DNA of 9,647 nt from Paraprevotella sp. GTDB lineage: Bacteria > Bacteroidota > Bacteroidia > Bacteroidales > Bacteroidaceae. The notes under the pieces were generated by a model. The model ran no database searches, was not told the DNA's origin, and saw only the letters and a program-made list of their open reading frames with translations. The stretch's first letter is position 1, and every line of letters begins with the position of its first letter. Below, piece after piece: positions 1 through 6,980 of this stretch. The position numbers and the translations under genes were made by a program. The DNA is taken from positions 1 to 9,647 of the forward strand of contig JAGBUF010000367.1 in the NCBI GenBank assembly GCA_017630975.1, given 5' to 3'.

Positions 1-26
1 ATCGAATCATACTAAATTGTAGAAAA
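1..26 (+). other. Leader of the glycosyltransferase gene, possibly with the tail of an upstream gene
   Basis: This is the left edge of the window. Two + strand frames close here: one at the TAA at 13-15 and one at the TAG at 20-22. Either could be the last few codons of an upstream gene in the same run, but the piece is too short to identify. The A-rich stretch just before the ATG at 27 is typical of Bacteroidota start regions, and no Shine-Dalgarno sequence is present. Confidence 0.3.
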
Positions 27-977
27 ATGGATATATCAGTTGTTATTCCACTATTTAACGAAGAAGAATCTCTTCCCGAATTGCACGCATGGATTGATCG
101 TGTAATGAAAAATAACGGTTTTACATACGAAGTCATTTTTGTCAACGACGGAAGTACCGACCATTCTTGGGAGGTCATTGAAGGACTCCAGCGTGACCAT
201 GAGAATGTCAAAGGGATAAAATTCCGTCGCAATTACGGAAAAAGTCCGGCGCTGTATTGTGGATTCGATCGCGCACAAGGAAATGTTGTTATTACAATGG
301 ATGCCGACCTTCAGGACTCACCTGATGAGATTCCAGAGTTATACCGTATGATTATGAAAGATGGTTACGACCTCGTTTCCGGCTACAAACAGAAACGATA
401 CGATCCGCTTTCAAAGACCATCCCTACTAAACTATTCAATGCCACTGCGCGCAAAGTCAGCGGCATCAAGAATCTTCATGATTTCAATTGTGGTCTGAAA
501 GCATACCGAAAGGAAGTCATCAAGAGTATTGAGGTGTACGGAGAGATGCATCGCTATATCCCCTATTTGGCAAAGAATGCCGGATTTGACAAGATAGGCG
601 AGAAAGTGGTTCATCACCAAGCCCGCAAATACGGAAAAACAAAATTTGGATTAGATCGTTTTGTCAATGGTTATCTGGACCTGATTACCTTGTGGTTCCT
701 GAGTCGTTTCGGACTAAAGCCGATGCACGTATTCGGATTATTGGGCACACTGATGTTCATCATCGGTTTTGTTTCTGTTATCGTGGTGGGTGCCTCCAAG
801 ATTTATGCGATGAAACATGGTTTGGGATATCGTTTGGTAACAGACTCCCCCTATTTTTATCTGGCTCTTACCATGATGCTGATGGGCACACAGTTCTTTT
901 TAGCCGGATTCATTGGAGAACTGATTAGCAGGAATTCATCTGAAAGAAACAACTACCTGATTGAAAAAGAAATTTAA
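27..977 (+). CDS. Family 2 glycosyltransferase, GtrB/DPM1-like, membrane-anchored
   Basis: This is a GT-A fold glycosyltransferase that probably moves a sugar from a nucleotide donor to a polyprenyl phosphate at the inner face of the cytoplasmic membrane. The N-terminal catalytic domain spans about residues 3-225. It opens with the family signature VVIPLFNEEESL and has the NDGS motif (Asp41) and a DADLQD motif (Asp92/Asp94) for the metal and nucleotide sugar. A basic stretch, RKYGKTKFG (200-208), matches the conserved RxGxSKF-like region of GtrB/DPM enzymes. Two membrane segments follow at about 234-256 and 276-297, as in GtrB and ArnC relatives. The length of 316 aa is normal for this subgroup. 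The donor sugar and the final glycan cannot be read from the sequence, and no flippase or acceptor-side transferase lies nearby. The next gene starts at or within its 3' end, so the two are probably co-transcribed. Confidence 0.9.
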   Translation: MDISVVIPLFNEEESLPELHAWIDRVMKNNGFTYEVIFVNDGSTDHSWEVIEGLQRDHENVKGIKFRRNYGKSPALYCGFDRAQGNVVITMDADLQDSPDEIPELYRMIMKDGYDLVSGYKQKRYDPLSKTIPTKLFNATARKVSGIKNLHDFNCGLKAYRKEVIKSIEVYGEMHRYIPYLAKNAGFDKIGEKVVHHQARKYGKTKFGLDRFVNGYLDLITLWFLSRFGLKPMHVFGLLGTLMFIIGFVSVIVVGASKIYAMKHGLGYRLVTDSPYFYLALTMMLMGTQFFLAGFIGELISRNSSERNNYLIEKEI

Positions 978-981
978 TATC

Positions 982-1479
982 ATGGGGATCATCAATCAAA
1001 TAAAATATTTACTGATTTGTATCCTGACGGTCACCATCATTTCATGTGACTCGAACGACTGTCCGCTCAACAATGTGGTGTATAGCACCTATGGGTTCTA
1101 TGTCAACACTGCTGACGGAGAAGCCAAAGTGAGTGTCATGGATACCTTGACTGTTGTGGCTGCCGGAACAGACTCTATACTGATTAATCGCATGTATGAA
1201 ATGAGTTCCATTGAACTTCCGGTAAGTTACACATCGGGCACAGACACCCTCGTTTTCCGGTTCACCAATAAGAATAAAGAAACGTTTGAAGACTCTGTTT
1301 TTATCGACAAAGAAAATATTCCTCATTACGAGTCGCCCGACTGTCCGACTGCCATGTTCCACTATATAACCGGAATACGCACCACTCATACACTGATAGA
1401 GAATGCAATTGTTGTCCATCCGAATATCAACTACAATGCAACTGAAAACTTTAAAATATATTTTTATTCCCTTCATTAG
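982..1479 (+). CDS. DUF6452 family lipoprotein
   Basis: This small envelope protein has unknown function. From the ATG at 982 it is 165 aa. It begins with a hydrophobic signal peptide and a lipobox ending IISC, with Cys22 as the likely lipidated residue, so it should be a lipoprotein. The mature part has a CPLNN motif close behind the lipid anchor and a C-terminal block (SPDCPTAMFHYITG, then a Thr- and Asn-rich strand region ending FKIYFYSLH) that I recognise as DUF6452. The middle looks rich in beta strands. A TTG at 961 in the same frame would add seven residues (MKKKFNI) and overlap the glycosyltransferase gene by 17 bases. I prefer the ATG because it gives a compact signal peptide, but the basic KKK makes the TTG possible. 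The next gene overlaps its 3' end by 44 bases. The family name comes from pattern memory, not a search. Confidence 0.75.
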   Translation: MGIINQIKYLLICILTVTIISCDSNDCPLNNVVYSTYGFYVNTADGEAKVSVMDTLTVVAAGTDSILINRMYEMSSIELPVSYTSGTDTLVFRFTNKNKETFEDSVFIDKENIPHYESPDCPTAMFHYITGIRTTHTLIENAIVVHPNINYNATENFKIYFYSLH

Positions 1480-2137
1480 TCTGTTCTTTTCTATATCCTT
1501 ACAGGGCAAAGGGAAAGACAGTACTAAAGTGGAAATAGTGATGGTGAATCTCTCAGAACAAGAGGCACCTGTTTTTGGAGGCGTTTCCTTGTCGGCAGAC
1601 CTTGTAGGTGTTGTCATGAAAGCGCTCAAATCCGACTATGCACAAATGGAAGTTGCGGCACGTCTCAACTTCAAGGAAAAATATTTCCCTGTATTTGAAA
1701 TGGGATATGGCAGTTGTGACTATGAAGGTGCAGAAAGCGGAAATACATTCAAGACCCAAGCGCCATATTTCCGTATCGGAATGGACTATAATTTTACAAA
1801 AAAATGGTGGAAGGGCAATCGATTGTATGCCGGCGTGCGATATGCTTTCAGTTCGTACCAATATGACATTTCTTCGCCACGTTTTTCTGACCCTGTTTGG
1901 GAAACCGAATGTCCTTTTGTTTATAAAGATTTGAAAGGCACCTCACATTGGGGAGAGGTCGTATTTGGCATAGAAACACGTATATGGAAGTTTTTTCATC
2001 TGGGATGGAACGTCCGATATAAATTCCTGTTCAGCGAAAAAGGTTCCTCTATCGGCAACCCATGGTACATACCCGGTTTTGGTAAGTTTGGAACATCAGG
2101 ATTGGGAGGAACATTTAATATCATTTTTGACATCTAA
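1436..2137 (+). CDS. DUF6048 family probable outer-membrane beta-barrel protein
   Basis: The function is unknown. From the ATG at 1436 the protein is 233 aa. It has a basic start (MQLKTLK), a hydrophobic segment to about residue 23 and then the mature sequence, consistent with Sec export. The body alternates polar and aromatic residues in strands separated by short turns, for example the stretches around YFRIGMDYNF, RLYAGVRYAF, HWGEVVFGIETRIW and LGWNVRYKF. It ends with a Gly-rich turn and FNIIFDI, as small outer-membrane barrels of Bacteroidota do. An upstream in-frame ATG at 1403 would add eleven residues ahead of the basic start and spoil the signal peptide, so 1436 is preferred. The gene overlaps the DUF6452 gene by 44 bases, which suggests translational coupling and a shared role. 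The DUF6048 assignment is from memory of this gene pair in Bacteroidales. Confidence 0.75.
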   Translation: MQLKTLKYIFIPFISLFFSISLQGKGKDSTKVEIVMVNLSEQEAPVFGGVSLSADLVGVVMKALKSDYAQMEVAARLNFKEKYFPVFEMGYGSCDYEGAESGNTFKTQAPYFRIGMDYNFTKKWWKGNRLYAGVRYAFSSYQYDISSPRFSDPVWETECPFVYKDLKGTSHWGEVVFGIETRIWKFFHLGWNVRYKFLFSEKGSSIGNPWYIPGFGKFGTSGLGGTFNIIFDI

Positions 2138-2143
2138 GCCATC

Positions 2144-2716
2144 ATGAACATTACTCAAGACATCCTTATAGGTATAGCTTTGGCCATGGATTGTTTTGCC
2201 GTCAGCATTGCTTCCGGAATTACAACGAAACAATTCCATCAACGTCCCATGATAGCGATGATTGCTGCCTTTGGCTTGTTTCAAGGGGGACTGACACTTT
2301 TGGGTTGGTATGTCAGTTCTCTGTTCAGCGAATGGTTACAACCCATTGATCATTGGATTGCTTTCGGTCTGCTCTCCCTTATCGGCATACAAATGCTACG
2401 CGAGGGATTCAATAACGACGAAGGAAAAGAATCAAAATTCAATCCTCTTGACTATAAGGTAATTCTTACTTTGGCTGTTGCTACAAGCATTGATGCCTTG
2501 GCGGTGGGGGTCTCTCTGACTTTTATGGGCGTCAACTATTGGAATGAAATTGCCATGCCGGTTGCCATTATTACCATCATCAGTTCATTACTCACCTATG
2601 TCGGACTGCACATTGGCATCCGGATTGGCAGAAAGATCCCTTTTTCTCCTACTCCCATCGGAGGAATCATCCTGATTGGCATTGGCATTAAAATCATCAT
2701 TGAACATCTAAGTTAG
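2144..2716 (+). CDS. mntP: Manganese efflux pump MntP
   Basis: This inner-membrane protein of 190 aa, close to the E. coli MntP length, exports Mn2+ from the cytoplasm. It is built as two similar halves of three membrane helices each. The first half carries ALAMDCFAVSIASG with Asp16, and the second carries ATSIDALAVGVSL with Asp117. These paired acidic motifs in helices 1 and 4 are the hallmark of the family (formerly DUF204/YebN). A charged loop rich in Asp, Glu and Lys at about 88-104 separates the halves. The C terminus is a Gly/Ile-rich helix ending KIIIEHLS. The gene starts 6 bases after the DUF6048 stop and ends 4 bases before apbE. In other bacteria mntP often sits behind a manganese riboswitch (yybP-ykoY), but there is no room for one here, so any metal control must act elsewhere in the transcript or through a regulator. 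Confidence 0.93.
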   Translation: MNITQDILIGIALAMDCFAVSIASGITTKQFHQRPMIAMIAAFGLFQGGLTLLGWYVSSLFSEWLQPIDHWIAFGLLSLIGIQMLREGFNNDEGKESKFNPLDYKVILTLAVATSIDALAVGVSLTFMGVNYWNEIAMPVAIITIISSLLTYVGLHIGIRIGRKIPFSPTPIGGIILIGIGIKIIIEHLS

Positions 2717-2720
2717 TCCT

Positions 2721-3749
2721 ATGAGTAACAATAAAAACAACATCAAGAAACATCTACCATTTCTCATCATTCTGATACTGGGAACTTTATACGCCATCAA
2801 CAGGAGGCAATCATCCCCTGAGTTTCAACAAGAGAATGGCAGTATATTTGGAACTGTCTATCACGTAACCTACCAATGTGATAGTAGTTTGAAGGCTGAA
2901 ATTGAGCAAGAAATGAAAAAAGTGGACTTCTCTCTTTCTCCTTTCAACAAGTCATCCATCATTACACAAATCAACAACAATGAGGAAGTCATCCCCGATA
3001 GTCTTTTCATCCATGTCTTTAACTTGTCCAAACAAGTCAGCGAACAGACAAAAGGGGCTTTTGACATTACGGTCGCTCCACTCGTTAATGCATGGGGATT
3101 CGGGTTCAAAAATGCGGAGAACATCACCCCTGAACTGATTGACAGCCTACGTTCGTTTGTCGGTTTTGATATGGTAGAGTTGAGCCAAGACCACCAAATC
3201 GTGAAACAAGACCCTCGTATTACGTTGGACTGCAGTGCCATTGCCAAAGGTTATGGTAGTGATGTGGTGGCAAATTTCTTCAATAGAAAAGGCATCAATA
3301 ATTATATGATTGAGATTGGTGGAGAAATCGTTGTCAAAGGTCATAACCCTAAGGAAAGGAAATGGAGAGTGGGCATCAACAAACCCATAGACGACTCTCT
3401 GAGCACGAGAAATGAGATACAAACCATACTTGAAATAACCGACTGTGCAATGGCTACATCGGGTAACTATCGGAACTTTTATTTCAAGGATGGTAAAAAA
3501 TATGCGCACACCATCAATCCGCATACAGGATATCCGGTACAACACTCCATCTTGTCTGCGACAGTCATTGCCCCCGATTGCGCCACGGCCGACGCATACG
3601 CCACATCTTTTATGGTAATGGGACTTGATGGTACCAAAGAAATCTTGAAACAACGCCCGGAACTACAAGCCTACATCATCTATTCTGATGAGAAGGGGGA
3701 AAACGAGATATACATGACTGAAGGAATAAAGGATTTCATCATACCATAA
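2721..3749 (+). CDS. apbE: FAD:protein FMN transferase (ApbE family), membrane-anchored
   Basis: ApbE moves FMN from FAD onto a Thr or Ser of target proteins such as NqrB/NqrC, RnfG/RnfD and related FMN-binding domains, outside the cytoplasm. The protein is 342 aa. A hydrophobic segment at about 11-26 follows a basic start. It has no lipobox Cys, so it looks anchored by a membrane helix, whereas many ApbE proteins are lipoproteins. Family motifs appear in order: SIFGTVYHVTY (41-51), GAFDITVAPLVNAWGFG (112-128), LDCSAIAKGYGSD (169-181), YMIEIGGEIVVKG (195-207), ATSGNYRNF (245-253), HTINPHTGYP (263-272) and CATADAYATS (287-296). Asp291 and Thr295 fit the known Mg2+ ligand pair, which has the same four-residue spacing. 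All expected catalytic blocks are present, so the enzyme should be active. No Nqr, Rnf or FMN-binding target gene is in the window, so its substrates are encoded elsewhere. It is 4 bases after mntP and 13 before the regulator gene. Confidence 0.95.
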   Translation: MSNNKNNIKKHLPFLIILILGTLYAINRRQSSPEFQQENGSIFGTVYHVTYQCDSSLKAEIEQEMKKVDFSLSPFNKSSIITQINNNEEVIPDSLFIHVFNLSKQVSEQTKGAFDITVAPLVNAWGFGFKNAENITPELIDSLRSFVGFDMVELSQDHQIVKQDPRITLDCSAIAKGYGSDVVANFFNRKGINNYMIEIGGEIVVKGHNPKERKWRVGINKPIDDSLSTRNEIQTILEITDCAMATSGNYRNFYFKDGKKYAHTINPHTGYPVQHSILSATVIAPDCATADAYATSFMVMGLDGTKEILKQRPELQAYIIYSDEKGENEIYMTEGIKDFIIP

Positions 3750-3762
3750 CAAGCGGAGCTAT

Positions 3763-4440
3763 ATGGAATCATTAACTTCTGAAATATTAGCCTCTCTTCC
3801 GCTGTTTCAAGGGATAGGAAAGAATGAGCTGGCACAATTCAGCGATAGTGTGCCCCACTCTATTGTGAAATACAATAAAGGTCAAACCATTGTTTCCCAA
3901 GACTCTCCTTGTCGACATCTTATTTTGATTCTTCAGGGAACTGTCGGTGTCTCTACGGATGCAGACAACAAAATCTATACATTGCATGAACGTTTACATT
4001 CCCCGATAGCCATACAACCGGAGATGTTGTATGGGATATCATTGAGATACACCCACAGCTATACTGCCCAAACGGAAGTCAAAGCATTGATTATCCCCAA
4101 AGAAGGAGTGGTCACGATGTACAGCCATTTTGAAGTGTTCCGACTCAATATCATCAATTTGCTGTCTACCAAAATCTATCGTCAACATCAATGGTTTTGG
4201 CATAATCATGATGCAGGAACAGAAAAACGAATCGTCCATTTCATCCATTCCCGTTGTTCCTACCCTGCAGGCGAAAAAATATTGGAAATCAGCATGGAGC
4301 AACTTGGCAGACAAATCAACGAACCTCGAATGAAAATCTCACACTCATTGAATCAAATGCAAAAGAAAGGATGGTTGTTACTCCATCGTGGAAAGATTAT
4401 CGTACCCGCATTGGAAAAACTCATCCTTAACGTTAAATAA
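3763..4440 (+). CDS. Crp/Fnr-family transcriptional regulator
   Basis: This is a 225-aa cytoplasmic DNA-binding regulator. Residues 12-130 form a cyclic-nucleotide-binding-like barrel beginning LPLFQGIGKNELAQF, with a GQTIVSQDSPCRHLILILQGTV-type beta-roll core at about 40-61. A dimerisation helix follows at about 120-145, then a winged helix-turn-helix at about 150-220 whose recognition region is EISMEQLGRQINEPRMKISH and whose wing is LLLHRGKIIVP. The canonical cAMP phosphate-binding motif (FGE..L followed by RxA) is not visible; the region reads SPIAIQPEMLYG. There is no Cys cluster for an FNR iron-sulfur centre, with only Cys50 and Cys165. The effector is therefore unknown, and it may bind another ligand or none. 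A GGAG sits four bases before the ATG. It lies 13 bases after apbE and 7 before the M3 peptidase start, so it may regulate this run of genes, but no operator can be identified. Confidence 0.88.
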   Translation: MESLTSEILASLPLFQGIGKNELAQFSDSVPHSIVKYNKGQTIVSQDSPCRHLILILQGTVGVSTDADNKIYTLHERLHSPIAIQPEMLYGISLRYTHSYTAQTEVKALIIPKEGVVTMYSHFEVFRLNIINLLSTKIYRQHQWFWHNHDAGTEKRIVHFIHSRCSYPAGEKILEISMEQLGRQINEPRMKISHSLNQMQKKGWLLLHRGKIIVPALEKLILNVK

Positions 4441-4447
4441 TATACAG

Positions 4448-6511
4448 ATGAACAACGAAATAAATCATACAGACGAAAGAAAGAATCCTTTTTTTGCCAA
4501 ATCTTATGGCACTCCACACGATACTGCTCCTTTCAACGAGATTCGTTTGGAAGATTATGAGCCGGCATTCATGGAAGGCATCCGACAAGATGATGCCCTG
4601 ACCGAGCAAATTATCAATAACCCGGAGCCTCCGACGTTTGACAATACGATAGCATTCAACATCCCTGACAATTTATTGGGACGTGTAAGTAATGTATTCT
4701 TTAATCTTTTAAGTGCAGAAACCAACGACGAGATGGATGCTTTGGCACAAAAGATGTCGCCTATACTGACTGAACATGCAAACAACATCCTACTCAATGA
4801 AAAGTTGTTTGCTCGCGTAAAAGCGGTATATGAGCAACATCGCGAATTGTCACAAGAAGAACAGATGCTACTGGAGAAAACTTATGATGGTTTTATTCGT
4901 AGTGGTGCCAACCTTTCTGCTGAAGATAAAGATAAACTAAGAGCCATCAACACAGAATTGGCACAACTCACACTTCAGTTCTCACAGAACAATCTTAAGG
5001 AGACAAATTTGTTCCAACTGCATATCACTGCTCAGGACGACCTTTCAGGACTTCCTGATTCAGCCATTGAAGCGGCAGCCCTTGCTGCTAAGGAAAAACA
5101 GTTGGAAGGATGGTTGTTCACCCTTCATGCCCCCAGCTACAATCCATTCATGACGTATGCAGACAACAGGGAGTTACGCAGACAGATGTATATGGCTCGC
5201 AACACCATCTGTATCCATGACAACGAATATAACAACACCGATATTGTCAAACGTATCGTCAACCTGCGTCGGGAACGCGTTCAACTATTGGGATTCAACA
5301 CTTATGCTGATTTCGTACTGAAAAGAAGGATGGCTGAAAACAGCGACAATGTATATCAATTGTTGAACGACCTTTTAGAGGCATACCTCCCTACCGCTCG
5401 TGAAGAGGTCAAAGAAATTCAAACTCTGGCACAGGAAATGGAAGGCGAAGACTTTGTCATACAACCATGGGACTTTGGATATTATTCCCACAAATTACAA
5501 TTGAAAAAGTTCAATCTGGATGCAGAAATGCTCCGCCCATACTTTGAACTCTCGCGTGTTAAGGACGGTGTTTTCGGATTGGCGACCAAACTATATGGTA
5601 TCACATTCAAAGAAAACCCCGACATACCGGTCTACCACCCCGACGTAACCGCATACGAAGTTTACGATAAAGATGGTTCATATTTGGCGGTACTCTACAC
5701 AGATTTCCACCCCAGAGAAAGTAAACAGAGTGGAGCATGGATGACCTCCTACAAGGAACAATGGATGGATGAAAAGGAAGGCAATAGTCGCCCCCATGTT
5801 TCAGTAACCATGAACCTGACCAAACCCACGGAAACCAAACCCGCCCTACTCACACTGAGTGAAGTGGAAACATTCCTACATGAGTTTGGACATGCTCTGC
5901 ATGGTATTTTTGCCAACACACGCTTTGAAAGTCTCAGCGGAACAAGTGTTTATTGGGATTTCGTGGAGCTCCCCTCACAAATCATGGAAAACTTTGCCGT
6001 TGAACGCGATTTTTTGAATACCTTTGCCCAGCATTATCAGACAGCAGAACCCATTCCTGAAGAACTGATTGACCGCATTGTCAGCAGCAGGAATTACAAT
6101 GCCGCATATGCATGCATTCGACAGGTAAGTTTCGGTTTGTTGGATATGGCATACTACACATTGAGTGAGCCATTTGATGCGGATGTGCTACAATTTGAAA
6201 AAGAGGCATGGGCACCGGCACAACTGCTTCCGCAATTGCCCGACACATGCATGAGCGTACAGTTCGGCCACATCATGTCCGGAGGTTATGCTGCTGGATA
6301 TTACAGCTATAAATGGGCAGAAGTATTAGATGCCGATGCGTTCTCATTGTTTAAAGAAAAAGGGATATTCAACCAAGAAGTAGCACAGAGCTTCCGCGAC
6401 AACATCCTGTCCAAAGGAGGTACCGAGCCTCCAATGGTATTATACAAGCGTTTCCGTGGACAAGCACCGAGCATTGACGCCTTGCTACAAAGAAATGGTA
6501 TAAAGAAATAA
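4448..6511 (+). CDS. M3 family zinc oligopeptidase (peptidyl-dipeptidase Dcp/oligopeptidase A type)
   Basis: This metallopeptidase degrades short peptides. From the ATG at 4448 it is 687 aa, typical for the Dcp/OpdA group, and has no signal peptide, so it should be cytoplasmic. The start reads MNNEINHTDERKNPFF and runs into the conserved TPHDTAPFNEIRLEDYEPA block. An ATG at 4388 would add 20 unrelated residues inside the regulator gene and is rejected. The N-terminal helical region covers about 30-230 and the catalytic domain about 240-685. The zinc site is HEFGH, with His478, Glu479 and His482. The third ligand, Glu507, lies in WDFVELPSQ, 25 residues after the second His as in neurolysin and thimet oligopeptidase. 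The substrate-binding Tyr/His loop is at 608-623 (FGHIMSGGYAAGYYSYKW). All catalytic parts are intact. Whether it removes dipeptides (Dcp) or cuts internally (OpdA) cannot be decided by eye. Confidence 0.93.
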   Translation: MNNEINHTDERKNPFFAKSYGTPHDTAPFNEIRLEDYEPAFMEGIRQDDALTEQIINNPEPPTFDNTIAFNIPDNLLGRVSNVFFNLLSAETNDEMDALAQKMSPILTEHANNILLNEKLFARVKAVYEQHRELSQEEQMLLEKTYDGFIRSGANLSAEDKDKLRAINTELAQLTLQFSQNNLKETNLFQLHITAQDDLSGLPDSAIEAAALAAKEKQLEGWLFTLHAPSYNPFMTYADNRELRRQMYMARNTICIHDNEYNNTDIVKRIVNLRRERVQLLGFNTYADFVLKRRMAENSDNVYQLLNDLLEAYLPTAREEVKEIQTLAQEMEGEDFVIQPWDFGYYSHKLQLKKFNLDAEMLRPYFELSRVKDGVFGLATKLYGITFKENPDIPVYHPDVTAYEVYDKDGSYLAVLYTDFHPRESKQSGAWMTSYKEQWMDEKEGNSRPHVSVTMNLTKPTETKPALLTLSEVETFLHEFGHALHGIFANTRFESLSGTSVYWDFVELPSQIMENFAVERDFLNTFAQHYQTAEPIPEELIDRIVSSRNYNAAYACIRQVSFGLLDMAYYTLSEPFDADVLQFEKEAWAPAQLLPQLPDTCMSVQFGHIMSGGYAAGYYSYKWAEVLDADAFSLFKEKGIFNQEVAQSFRDNILSKGGTEPPMVLYKRFRGQAPSIDALLQRNGIKK

Positions 6512-6521
6512 AAAGACACAC

Positions 6522-6962
6522 ATGAATATGGCAGACGAAAAACAACATAGTTTAGACTTGCGCTATTTGCGCATGGCAAAAATCTGGGCGGAAAACAGCT
6601 ACTGTGTGCGCCGTAAAGTAGGAGCACTCATCGTGAAAGATAAAATGATTATCTCAGATGGATACAATGGGACGCCCGCCGGCTTTGAAAACATCTGTGA
6701 GGACGAAAACAATGTGACCAAACCATACGTTCTTCATGCCGAAGCCAATGCCATCACCAAAATAGCCCGTTCCGGAAATAACAGCGAGGGAGCTACATTG
6801 TATGTCACCGATGCTCCCTGCATAGAATGTTCCAAACTCATCATTCAAGCCGGTATCAAAAAGGTGTTCTACGCCCGACAATATCGTCTTACCGATGGCA
6901 TAGAATTGTTGGAACGCGCCGGCATTGAAGTGATTTATATGCCCCTCAGCGATTCCGAATAA
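6522..6962 (+). CDS. Deoxycytidylate (dCMP) deaminase family protein
   Basis: The predicted reaction is deamination of dCMP to dUMP, the substrate of thymidylate synthase, in the cytoplasm. The protein is 146 aa, the usual length of bacterial ComEB-like dCMP deaminases. The zinc-binding cytidine deaminase motifs are complete: HAEANAI with His72 and the catalytic Glu74, and PCIECSKLI with Cys100 and Cys103. The substrate loop SDGYNGTPAGFENICED (45-61) is diagnostic for the dCMP group rather than for guanine or tRNA adenosine deaminases. The upstream RRKVGALIVKD strand is also standard. A second ATG at 6528 would shorten it by two residues, and either is plausible. The gene lies 10 bases after the M3 peptidase and 18 bases before the S41 protease, the widest gap in the + strand run. 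With the cyclo-ligase gene downstream it gives a weak pyrimidine/one-carbon theme. Confidence 0.93.
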   Translation: MNMADEKQHSLDLRYLRMAKIWAENSYCVRRKVGALIVKDKMIISDGYNGTPAGFENICEDENNVTKPYVLHAEANAITKIARSGNNSEGATLYVTDAPCIECSKLIIQAGIKKVFYARQYRLTDGIELLERAGIEVIYMPLSDSE

Positions 6963-6980
6963 GTTTAAAGCATAGCACAC

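Noticed and set aside
1403..1435. Earlier ATG for the DUF6048 gene
   Set aside because: It adds eleven residues before a proper signal peptide start at 1436 and would deepen the overlap with the preceding gene.
1042..1629. Long open frame on the - strand (195 codons) opposite the lipoprotein gene
   Set aside because: It lies antisense to two convincing + strand genes. Its translation is Cys-, Arg- and His-rich in a patternless way and shows no domain I recognise.
2083..2090. TAAGTTTG, matching the -7 element (TAnnTTTG) of Bacteroidota promoters, upstream of mntP
   Set aside because: No TTTG-type -33 element lies at the right distance, and the site is inside the DUF6048 coding region. A similar chance match, TAGCTTTG, occurs at 2175-2182 inside mntP. 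Not supported as a promoter.
2676..2696. Short repeated ATTGGC units near the end of mntP
   Set aside because: They encode the Ile-Gly-Ile-Gly run of the last membrane helix, so the repeat is explained by the protein.
3147..3653. Open frame on the - strand (168 codons) inside apbE
   Set aside because: It is a shadow of a well-conserved apbE region, with no recognisable motif and no start context of its own.
4388..4447. Earlier ATG for the M3 peptidase gene
   Set aside because: The added residues are encoded by the end of the regulator gene in another frame and do not resemble the family N terminus; the ATG at 4448 fits.
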